A stretch of 64,000 nt of DNA from Alligator mississippiensis (lineage: Eukaryota > Chordata > Crocodylia > Alligatoridae). Each line of letters begins with the position of its first letter. Position 1 is the first letter of the stretch. A program made the translations under genes and the position numbers. The notes beneath the pieces were generated by a model. That model did not search any database. It saw nothing but the letters and a program-made list of their open reading frames with translations, and had not been told where the DNA came from. The DNA lies in the NCBI RefSeq assembly GCF_030867095.1, contig NC_081826.1:253808251-253872250 (forward strand), read 5' to 3'. Positions 47,001 through 59,000 of the stretch are shown here, in pieces.

Positions 47001-50000
47001 TTTTACTTTACCTGCAGAACTGCTTGCCTGCATGTCTGTGGTATCCTTTGAAGAATCAGTCTACAGAGAAAAACCCAAAAACCAAACATACACAAGGCTA
47101 TTTAAAAACAAAAACAAAACCTACTGAAGTTACCTTTTTCTGACTGAAACTGCTGAACCACCCAAACCCTAGTTACGTTCTGAAGAATTCATTCACTCAA
47201 AGTAACGATTCCTTAGAAGAACAGTTACATTCTAAAGAGGGGAAAGGGAATGAGGAATGAAGAAACAAGGAAAAAGGCGGCATCATCTTTTCCCATGAGT
47301 AATCTGCTTTTCTCTAAAAATATTCTAAATATATTTAAATTTAAAATTTTCTAAATATATTTTTTTCTACATTTCAGTTCTGATATTTACTTCAAATGGT
47401 CATGCAATACAAGAGCACCTATTCATACTTAACATTATCAAAACTGGTAATAAATTTATTAACTCCTGTTACAGGTAATGAGGTGATAAGTCAGGAAAAC
47501 AAAACACAAAACCTGTTTATGTATACCAGCTAGAGTATGAACAGCTAGAAGTCTGTTAAATTTGTGAACAAAAAGGTTACTCTAGCCATATCTAGAACCA
47601 CCAATCACAATTCTATTTTTATAATCATTTTTAACAGTATAAACTTCACTTAAAAAAGGCTACAATTAATTATATTGTCCTAGACTAGATTACCTAAAGT
47701 AGCCATCACTAACGATCTCCCCCTGCACTGCTGAACTTCCGGTCATATTGTTCAAATAATATATTCTTCTACAAGACCATCAGTGGTTTACAACAATTCT
47801 ATAATACATTACTATTTGAGATGGCTTCATACAAATTTTAACATAGAAGGATTGGTTTAGTTGTATATTATTCCTTGCATTACACATTCAAGCACTTTTT
47901 GGAAAGTTTATCCTAACTTACACTGCTCCCAAGTTCTCAGTAGGCTACGGAATTTTGTATTGTTAATGCAGTTCTCTGGAAAAAAGCTACCAGTGGTTTG
48001 AGCAGTTTGGAAGGGGTTGGGCTGTTTTGACACTCTGGCTCTCCAACAGTCTTTCAAATCCTTCACATTATAGGCATCTCCTGTTTCCTTCTGCCTTCTG
48101 TGTATAGGAATAGGTGGTGACATTTTTGTAAAACCTGAATTCCTAGTTCACCCTGGAAACCTTAACAGCAATTAAATGCTTTCTTCCCAGACATAATTGT
48201 ATCACTGCATCAAACAACTTCAGCTAAACAGAGATGTCAGAGATTTCTGCTTAGATAAGCAGTGGAGTCAATTGGCATTGTTACATTTCAGAGTTGGAAA
48301 CTTATTGTTATGAATTAAAGCAGAATCAGAGTCATTGCTTTAGGATGTTTACAGACTCAAAGAAAAAAAATCACCATTATTTTCTATTCAGTTCTCCTTT
48401 GGGAAGCACTTTTATTTAAAGCAGGAGCACTAGCTGAACTCATTTCACTTGGACTATGAATTTCTGACATCAGTAACTAATTTTTGTGCTGAAAACCCTG
48501 AATCTGCCACCACTGAAGTCAATGGGAGCTTTGGCTTTCACTTCAGAGTAGTGTTAAGCTTTAATTTTGTAGCCAGCCTTCCAGCTACTAAAATAGTCTC
48601 TGCTTAGGAGCTTCATCCTGTTTACTACCAAGTCCATTTTACTTGTTTAGTAGAACACAAGTTCACATGCATTAACATTCAATAGTATTTGCTGAATACC
48701 CTAGCTTTACGCTATAGCATTTCTGTCCCAAGAAACAGCTGCATAATATTTTAACAAAATATTAAAATACAGGCAGTCCTCGACTTGCAACGTTTCACAC
48801 TTTAAACGTTTATAAATTGACACCATTTCAACTTTCTGACAACAGTTTGAACTTACAATGCTTGATCCAATCCGACACCGTGCCAGCGAACAAGTTCGCT
48901 GTGTCCCCCATCTCCCTGGAGAACCTCTCTCCAAACTTCCTTGGACACTTTCTTTAAGAAAGCAGACAAGATTCCAGAAAAACCTGGAGCCAAGACTCCC
49001 AAGACGACTCCAAACAAGAACCCTTCAAAAAGTCTAACCAAGAGCCCTTCAAAAAGTCCAGCAAAGTCATCTCAAAGAAGTCCTTCCAAATCAATATGAT
49101 TTCTATTTACGATATAAATACATTAATGTAGCTATATTACTCATCTATAATTGATTGAGTACAAAATTCTGGGGTATTTTTGCTGAAAATAGGGCATCGG
49201 GCTTTGGTTCAGGAATCAATCCCCCATTCATAACATTTTCTTATGAGAAAAGTGGTTCTGAGTTACAATGTTTCGACTTAAGGGTTTTCAGGAACCAATT
49301 GTGTAGTAAGTCCGAGGACTGCCTGTATTTCATTGTATATCCATATGTGGGCAAATTTAGCTAAGAATTCAAATATGTACAAAAGGGATCTACATCCTCC
49401 TGTGAGGGAACTGAATGTAGTCTGTACACTGTACTTTATATTTGTCTGTGATAGAGACAACTGTGCACTGGAGACTGTTGTGACTGACATATCTGATGCT
49501 TGAGCACTTCTGCACTCTTTGGATGAGTATTGTGCTCTAGAGTCATATTCTGAATATTCACCTAAGAAGGCTACAGGGGGTGTCTACACAAGATATTACT
49601 GCGCAAGTACTAAAGTAGTAGCAAGTACTAAATGTGTAGAAACCACAGTTACTGTGCAGTGGCACCAGCCAACATCTTTTAGGTGATGCTACTGCACAGT
49701 AGCATAATAATACTGTGCAGTAGAGTATTAGCACTGTCCGTGCTGTTACGTATTACTGTGCATTGTTTTTTGGCTACTGGGCAGTCAGTGTCTCATGTAG
49801 ATGCACCCAGGAGGTAGCAAGGAGGCCAGCTGCAATCAGAGGTATAACAACACAGTTGGGCACCTGAGGCAGCTGTGACACAAGAGCAATGACAACTTCT
49901 GGCTGCTTCTGTGCACTATAACAGCAGCCATTTTTTTTCTGCCCCTCCACAAAGTAGAAGTCCAAGATAGCTGCCCCAGTCGCCCGGCCATAGTTACACC

Positions 50001-53000
50001 ACTGTTAGCAATGCTTTGCTCCCTAAGCCCTCTAATAATCCATCAGTACAAGTTGTTAAACACCATTCAGCCATTTCATACTCTTTAACTTACAGGGAAG
50101 ATAAAAGGAAAGGACCATTTGCTTGCTAGTATTCTACTAGTCCTAGATGAATTTGCAATGTATAAGCAAGCAGCTAGTGCTCCTTTTACAAAAAGATAAT
50201 GGTTACCCTAGCACATTCAACACCCACTTGCAAACAAGAGCAAAACCTGCTTGACCAGAAGCATTTCCATTACCGTATATTCAGATGACACTTCCTACCA
50301 CAAGAGCCTCTTAGAAGCAACAAACCACAGGGCACCAATATGTTGCTATTAACTAATATCAACTGCTTAAAAAAAAAATCCCTTTTTCATAGTTCCTGAG
50401 ATGCAAATCAGTTCAATTCAGCTACAACAAGCAGCAGAATACACATCTCTCTAGCTTTTTCTGTATTGCAGGGTCAGTGGCAAATTGATGATCTTCAGAG
50501 GTGTCTGAGATATGAACAAACAAAAAAGTTAATGAGTTAAAGGGAACGGGGACTTCAGCTGCTCTGCTGTGCCTGTTTCTTGCCTGGGCAGGTGTTAGCC
50601 CATTCCGACCCCATGGAAAGCAAAAACTGACTGAAACAAAGGCTTTCTTCTCTGCTTCTGCTTTCTTCTCCCTGCCCTACACTCCCTGTTCTATCTGCTG
50701 CTGTTTTCAGCTCCATACCCAATCTGTAACTCTGCTTTCTGTCTTGGCCTTGATCTGCCACATGCCACAAAGGCTGCCCATGCCACTTGTGGCACCTTTG
50801 TTGCAGGTTGGCCACCCCTGCTGTAGGGTAACAGCAGACACCAGGAGAGTTACCACAAGGCATCTCCTGCATGGTAAGACTCCATCCCCATTTATCTTAC
50901 TGTAATGTGCTTGTTTATCCATAGCCTGATAATAAGTCATAGGTTCTGTGGACTAGCTGTAACTCTACAGTGCACACAAAGGCACCTAGAGCTGCTAGAA
51001 GTCTAAGCTCCCTGGATTTCTGTAAAGGACTCACACTGAGGGCAAACAATCCAAGGAAGCAGGGGATAAAGCAGAAGTATCAATACAGAGGTCACAGATT
51101 TTTATCAAATCCATGAATGTTATAAATTTATTTGCCAGGATTTATCTCTGGGTTTTTCTGAGTTTATCCAGTCTCTTAGGTAGAGATTTAGAAATATATC
51201 AAAACAAAGGCTCACCTTTCTGTTCCATAAATATTTTAACTAACAAAGGATTAACACAGGGGCAGGCAAAATATGGCCCATGGGCCGGATTTGGCCTACC
51301 AGGCAATTACATCTGGCCCACGGGCGGGTGCCTACCAATTCACTGCATCTGGCCTGGCCCCCGGATGCCCCTGCTGTGCTCACATGGGGCCGAGCCCTAC
51401 TCACTCCCAGGGGGCAGCATGTGTTGCGCTCCCACCCTCGCCCGTGGGATGGCTCTGACCCTGGCCCCACAGGTAGGGAAGCAGTGGCAGGCAGGGGAAG
51501 TGGTGGCAGTGGCAGCAGTGGTGGATGGGTGGGCCAGTTTGGACAGGAGTGGGCAGGAAGGTATTGGAAGCAGCAGGGGAAAGGTGGCAGTGGTAGCGGG
51601 CAGGGGAAGTGGTGGTGGCAGTGGTGGGGGGTGGGAGTGGCAGCAGTGGCAGGTTGGGGAGGGGTGTGGCCGTGGTGGCAGGTGGGAGTGAAGTGGCAGC
51701 TGGGTGGGAGTGCAGGTCCTGTGCTGGTGCCCCAGGGCCAGGCCCTGTCGGGACCTGGTAGCACAGGGCTTGGGTATGTGAGCCCTGCACAATGGAGCCA
51801 GTGGCCTGGTCACATGCAGTCCTGGGGCTTACCAGGACCCCACACTGCCAGGGGGTTTCACCTGCTGCTGCCACTTGCAGCATGGACTGTGCACAATGGG
51901 GGGTATGTTTGTAGGGAGGCCCCCCACAGACACCCCCCCCACACACACACCCACATGCATACCCCACACCCCTCCACAACACCCCCCCCCCACAATATAA
52001 AAGAGTAAGGCTTAATTTTGAGCTATTATACAATCACCTCTATATACATGACACACAAATCAGGAAAAAAAATATTTTTTGAAACAAAATAAAAAGATGT
52101 TATTGTACATGTCTGATTTTTAGTATATAATTTTTTTTTTCCAGTTTCAAGTTGGCAAACTCCCTTCCCAAAAGAAGTACTTCTAGGGGCAAGGGGAGGA
52201 ACTTCCAGTGGGAAAGGTCAGGGGCAGCACTTCCGGTCCCAAGATGGCGACCAGGGGGCGGGGCACCTCTCAAGGGGTGGGGCTACCCTGGCGGCCCTCA
52301 ACAGCTCACCAAAACTCCTTAAGCAGCCCTCCAACCAAATAATTGCCCACTCCCGGATTACCAAAACTAAAGATGTAAAATATGTAATTTAGCAAACACT
52401 ATAAAAAGCCCCAAACTTTTAGATACATAGAAAACCGTCTGTGTACCTACACTTAGCTGTGTTTCAGTCTCTGTGTTCTGCTCATTTCTCATTTCAGGTT
52501 CCATGGCGGACTGCAGAAACAACTCCTCAGTCTGGGAACTGTTGTTTTCTTTTTGAGAGGATTCTGCTTTCAAAAGAAAAAACAAAACACAAATGCAGAT
52601 ACAGTTTACCTAACCTGTTACTAGCTTTGAATACAAGCTTACGTAGGGCCCAATCTTGCTCCAAGTAGAGTCTTTACACTCACATTAACATAGATCATCA
52701 ACGAAAATCTGACCATTTCTAAACATAACAGAAAGATTAGAGCTTCTGTTACTATAAAGAGAGAAACTGCAACAGCTAGAACCGCGGCAGCTAAACAGGA
52801 GCTCGCCGTAAGAGGAAAGGCAGCAAGTGGCCCATCACAGTAAAGGGCACACCTGCAACCAGTCTGGAGAAGTCTCCTGACTGGAAGGAGGCTGGGTTTA
52901 GGGAACATATAAGCCCGAGGCCTGAGTCAGGGCAGGCAGTCTGACCCTGCAGGCAACAGGGGAGAGGACTGTAGCTGAACAACTGACTGGGATCTTGTTA

Positions 53001-56000
53001 TACCTGGGAGTTGAACGCAAGGTGCTGAAGGTTTTCAAGGGGCTGGGACCCAGGATGAGGAGGGCTTTCTCACAGACCCGATAGGTTTAGAGTTGCATTA
53101 CAGCCAGTGGGCTCAGAGTTTGGTTATAACTGATGGGCCTATGTTTCTGTTTAAGTTTCTGGTTAAGTTTAAACCAGCGGACCAGGTACAGCTAGCAAAG
53201 GGGTGATGGGGAGGCTGTGGTGGGGCACCCATGAGGCACACTGCAATTTAGTGCCCGGAATCCTGCCAGGGGTGGTGCACAGGACTCAAGCAGGCAACAG
53301 CATGCCCAAGGATGACAGGGTAGTAGCTCAAGCTGAAGAGGGTTGAAACTAGGGCTGGAGAGCCCAGGGCAGAGTGAGGAAGAGCTAGAACCCAGGTCCA
53401 GTACAGTGGACCTTGTCTAGATAGCCCAGTGAGAGAAAAAGGGGCAAAGGCCAAGAAGGCCAAGGCCCCAACAAGGGAGATTTGTTGGACAGCAACATCT
53501 ACAAGGCATGGACATGGCTACAGGGGAGGTTGGAGGCCAAGTAATTAGGCCTTGAGATGACTAGCTGTTAAGAGCCCAGTTTTTACTGCATGAGGGCTCA
53601 CTCTGGGGTTCCAGGGGCAGCCTCCCCTTTAAAAAGTACACATTTGTATCAAGGCGTGGCAGGCAGGAAGAAGGGGAGTATACCCAGAGAAAGTTAGGGT
53701 GGAACATCATAGCCACCCCTGGAGCCCAGCACTTGTTACACAAAGCATGCTAACAGTAGTGTAATGGTGGCAGAGAGGAGGCGGCAAAAAAGGTGACTGG
53801 GGCAGCAGCCCCAGGTACTGCCTTTTGGGGAGAGGCAAAGCAAAAGCAGCCATTACTGCACCTGATTGCATTGTCACATTTTGCACAGCAGGAGCTGGTG
53901 CTGCCTCACCCCAGCACAGAGCTGTGCTGCTATGCTATGCATCTGCATGCTTACCTGTCATCTTGAGTATTTCTCTCTGCAATATAGTGGTAATAGGCGT
54001 TCTCTGGAACCAGTGTCCTGCTCCTTCGACTTCCCATAGAAGATCATGATCACCTGGGTACTTTTCAAAGTACTGCTTACAAGCTGAACAAATATTAAAA
54101 AAAAAAAGCCTTACCACATGGTACATTGACCCATAACTTGTGTTCATTTAATTTTTTTAAATTAGCCACTCAACTCTCTCACGTCATGCCTAAAATGGAG
54201 CTGAACCAACCTGTCTAGCCTGAGTAACTATCTTTTTGCATTTGATTCCAACCCCCAACCACTATTAAGCATCTTCCAGCATCTCAAAAACGTTGATTGC
54301 ATATTTAAGGGAAGAGGGACTGTAATTTCTATTTTTTTGTCTTTTGTGAAATACCTCCCTCACTTTTAGGTATTACAGCCTTACTTGTGATATTGTGTGC
54401 TAATTATATGGTTATTTGTTTCAAGAGCAGTTTAAATCTAACCAAGATTTAAAGATTTCTACAATTAAATGTTTGGGGATATGCTCTAAAAATACTGTAT
54501 CCAGCCCACCGATCATACCAATTAATGTTACCCAAGGCACTTGTGTGACACTCCACAGGACTGCAGAGTCAGTTACTGCACCATTATATCAGACAACCAG
54601 CACTAGCCCCTGGAATGCCCTTGGTTACCCCAACATGATGGTTTGGGGAACCTTTTTATGACTTAAGAACCCTGGTTGAGATCATAAAGTTATTCTGTAG
54701 CTGCCAGAAACTGCTGCATCATAAATGTCTTTCTGTTGATGTGTATACCACTCCACGGACAAAACTTCTGTTACATCCCTCCCAGACTGGGGACAACAGT
54801 TGGCCAGACTGTCTGCGGGGAGGTGGGTTTAGAACAGGAGGTAGTTTTGCAAAGGCCGAAGAAAGAATACAGGTGCCTTACTGGGGTTGGGAAGGGCATG
54901 TTAGTAAGCACAAGTCTCAGAGGGGCAAGAAATTAAGGGCAAAAGTCAGGGGGCCACATCGTATTCTACCTTGCTCAAGTCTCTGATAACATGTTAATGT
55001 ACCTACTTCAGCAACATGCCATTATCTTAGTTATGAAAGTAAGTTACAAAAAGCTGCAAGCAGAAGAACCATCCACTCCTTAACTGTTTTTCAGGGATTT
55101 GACCAAGGTAGAATAAGATCACACTTAGGCATTTAACAGGAGGAACAGGATCTGGCCCTAAGTCTTCAGCCTTTTTCAGCATCTCTAGCTGTAAAGAGCT
55201 ACCTGCAGAAGCCTGACAGGTCAGGGGAGACCTTGCCAGCCTGATCACAGAGGGACCTCCAGGAAATGGATACACAGACATTCTTAATGCAATCAAATTG
55301 TTCTGCATTTCTTGTGATACTGATGAGAAAACAAAGCAAGGGTGTGTTTAGAATGTTGTGCAAGGCTGCTTCTGTGCATGTCTGTCCAAACCCTTCATGT
55401 GGTCCTGAAAGAGTTACTGTAGCCATCATCATTCCTATGACTAGAGTTGTGGCAATGGGTATGTTTAAGATGCAGCAGGGGATGGGTAAAGCTGACAGCT
55501 GAGCATGGAGCCCAGGGGCACAAAGCTGGAGCACAGTGGGGTTCAAGCAGCTGGTTCCTCTCACACTAGTTACTAAGAACTAATCTATGGCACTTCAATG
55601 GAAGGTCCCACCTAGGGGCAAGGGGCAGGACAAGAGGCGACAAACACACCACTACAGCACTCTCCCTATCCAAACTCACAGATATGCTCCAGACCCAGAA
55701 CTTTGGCAATAAAGCTGCTTCGGACTCATCCAGTCCCTACTTGAGTCTCAAATCTCCAGTGAGCTTGAAAACTAATGCTGGGGATGAACCCTGAACAGCC
55801 CCAGTCTGGAGTGTGCCTGTGGACTCAGGATGAGCAGAGCTTGGCAGGACATGCTCAAACCCCTCAGTGCTGAGTTCCCAATACCCCCTGCCCCTCACCA
55901 CTACAGAACTATAAGCCAGTCTTGAGTGTCCAACAGGAGTGGCTTGGCCACATCTCCAACCATTAAAAATTCCACTGATGAATACTTCATAATCCTACCA

Positions 56001-59000
56001 AATAAGAACAGGCTGCATAGAAAAGTTGTAGATTCTCCATCCATGGAAGTTAACCAGGGGCGGTCAAAATATGGCCCATGGGTTAGATCCAGGTCTGCCA
56101 AGGGATTTTGTCCAGCCCGCAGCGGGTCCCTTGGTCCTGCTCAACCCAGATGTAGGGGGTAGCCCGGGTTATGGCACATTCAGCCAGTCCTGCCGCCCCC
56201 AGGGCATGTAGTGGGGCTGGGGCGATGAAGCAGCTAGACTCACTTCTAAGCAACCTCAGTGGCAGCAGCTCCTTCCAGTTACCACAGCTGGACACAACCC
56301 TGCTGCCTGGGCACCACAGCCTGTCCGCCCCAAACCCACTGCAAGGGCCTGGAACAGAGCCAAGAGTCTACGTGACCCTGCAAAGAGTGCAGGTTCAGTG
56401 GGCAGGGGTGTGCGATCAACAGATCACGGATCTGCTCCTGGCCCTTGCCCCATGCTGTCACTGCCTCAAGATCCCATACCTGGCCCTGGATGCAGCTGCT
56501 TCCCCAACCATGTCCCCATCCCATCCACCTGGCCATGCAACCTGCCTACGTGGGTCTTGACTGGTCTCCATGGAGACCCTGGGATCACACAGCGGTGACA
56601 GCAGATCCATGCTCCCCACATGCCCGTGATGGGCACCAGTTCTGCAGGCAGGGGCTTGCAGGCAGCGAATCACAGCTTTGCCTCAGGCCTCAGCCCCAGC
56701 CCCACACTGTTGCAGCCTTGGGCCCACCCCATCTCTGCTGCCCCACTGAGCGCAAAGCAGTCATTTAGGGAGTTTTGGTAAGCTATTGCACTGGGGGGGG
56801 TAGCCCCAAATAAGTTTAACTTAAATATCTAAATAATAAATGTGCAATGCTGATTTATTATTTCACTGCAAGTAGTAACAAGGAGGAAAAGGCTTGTGGT
56901 AGCAGTGCTGAGTAATTCTGGACTCCCTGCTGTAGGTCTCTTGTTGCAAAATTTAGGTCTAGGATGGGAAGGGTGCCAATCCAGACCACAACAGCTCACC
57001 AAAACTCCCTATGTGGCCCTCAGATCCAAATAATTGCCCACCCCTGGGTTAGACAGACACTTTGCTGCGATGTTTTAGTCAGGGATGATCTTGTCCCAAG
57101 TAGGGTGATGGATTAGCTCAACTAGTGAGGTCCCTTTCAGCCTTACTGTTCTATGATCCTCAGATAACTAAATTTCATCAAATAGTAGCACATTTTAAGC
57201 TTAAATTTAAGGTTTTTCTATTAAATTATTTCAGCTCTGTTGAACTCAGCTGGGAATATTTCTTTGGAAATTGAAAGAAAGTGTATGCAGATAAGCTGGA
57301 AGGACATATTGAAGAGTTTACCTGCATACATGAATGATGACAGCGGGTACCGAAGGCCAAGTGCATCTTCAGTAAAGGAATCCACAAAATCCTCCAACAT
57401 CGTTAGCCCAAAATCTTTCCCACGATGTTTCTTTCTCACAAACATTGTGTCCAGCACAGGAAGCTGATAACTTTGGGTGAGATAGGAGCTACATATGCTT
57501 CCTGAAATCACAGGGGCAGAGTGAACCACAGATACACATTTTGTCATTGATTTGTTGTAAAGCTTTAGATGATCAGTCTAAACTGATTGGGATTTTATTT
57601 CACCCCAATCCAGCTGTACCCTATGTACAGTAACTAGTCTCAGCCACTCTGGCTCTTTGGACAAACTTTGTAAAACTGCAAAAAATATACCATGCAACAA
57701 AATAGTAGGGAAATCATGTCTGGTATTGTGATCTGATGCTGCGAGATTGTAGTGGCTACAAACTACTGAGAGGGTTGTGAGGAAGGAACTCCCTTTGGAA
57801 TCCTGCTGTTACAATTTCAGGAAATTGGATTAAGAGAATGAAGCTAAAGCAAAAATGATCAACTCAAACATTCTCTTTTAAATACTTATTCATGTACATA
57901 AGACTAAACCACAAGCACGCAAGTCAGCTATCATTTAAGGAGTGAACAAGTAACCCTTACACCTTACATTTTTTAGGACACCACCAGGAAGTGGACATTA
58001 ATAAGTAGGGATTTTTCCATGTGTAACACAATAATATATAATGAAAAAAAACTAGCGCATCGTGACAACACAGTTTTTAAAATTGCTGAATTTTCTGAAT
58101 GATAACCATGGAATCACTGGTATCAGATTAATAACATGATTCATTTGAATTACAGTAGTACCTAGCTATTCCAATCAAAGACTGGGCTCCATTGTATTAG
58201 GCAGCATACAACAGTGAAAACCTGTCCCTTTCCCTTAGAAAGTTTGCAATCCAACTAAAAACAACAGTAAGATACAGATTATCATACTATATAGCATTTA
58301 CAAAGCATTCTTTATATACCTTAAGCAATTAGTCCTCACAAAGGTTTTGGTATAACAGTAAGGTATAACTAGCCTCATTTTTCCAAGCAGGAAAAGCACA
58401 GGTAGGTTAAATTAAATCTTTTTGATGTCACACAAGGAATCCACATCAGGGCTGAAGTGAGAAACCAGGGTGGGTTTGATTTAAATCATGTTTTAAATCG
58501 GGATTTAAATTACTGGTCAGGAAGCATCAATTTAACCACTGTTTTCTACAAAAAGTGCATTCTTGTCATTTGATATAACCTTTGTTCAAAACTATGGAAA
58601 TAGGCTTCAGGATAGTTAGCATACGTTCTACATTTCTCTTTAGCCCAATGTTGAGAACTTTGGCTATGACAATTCCATCTATTTGTCACAATTCTGTTCA
58701 CAAATTGTCATCAGATCAGTCCAGTTCTCAATATATCGCACAAAACATTCCACTACTGAGTTTCATTGCACATCTTGTGGGAGAGTTCGTTTGGTTCTTC
58801 CTGCTTTCTTCAAAGCAGCTGTTGCAAAGTGGTACTTATGGAAGGAAGTATTTTGCAATTTCAACAAAATTCTGCTCAAAATGTTTCTCTTCTATTTCTA
58901 CTGCTCCTCCGTCTTTGCATTTATCTCCAGACTCCTCTTCTTTGTCCAGATCTACTCCACACCAACAATCCTCTATTCATTTAACTTCTTAAAAATCTTT

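Larger units (their letters stand above)
55990..57165 (+). mobile_element. CR1 LINE 3' fragment split by a hAT element
   Basis: The left part (55990-56054) encodes NRLHRKVVDSPSMEV, the CR1 ORF2 tail. The right part (57047-57165) has TTAGTCAGGGATGATCTTGT and the terminal CCCTTTCAGCCTTACTGTTC plus TATGATCC. The hAT at 56055-57046 separates them. Confidence 0.82.

Noticed and set aside
50545-50820. Another hAT element ending CCACCCCTG at 50820
   Set aside because: The right end looks like the CAGGGGTGGCCAACCTG type, but no left end or target duplication could be placed.
51240-52033. Four overlapping 138-242 residue frames
   Set aside because: Minisatellite-like core of the hAT at 51257; Gly/Trp or His/Pro runs only.
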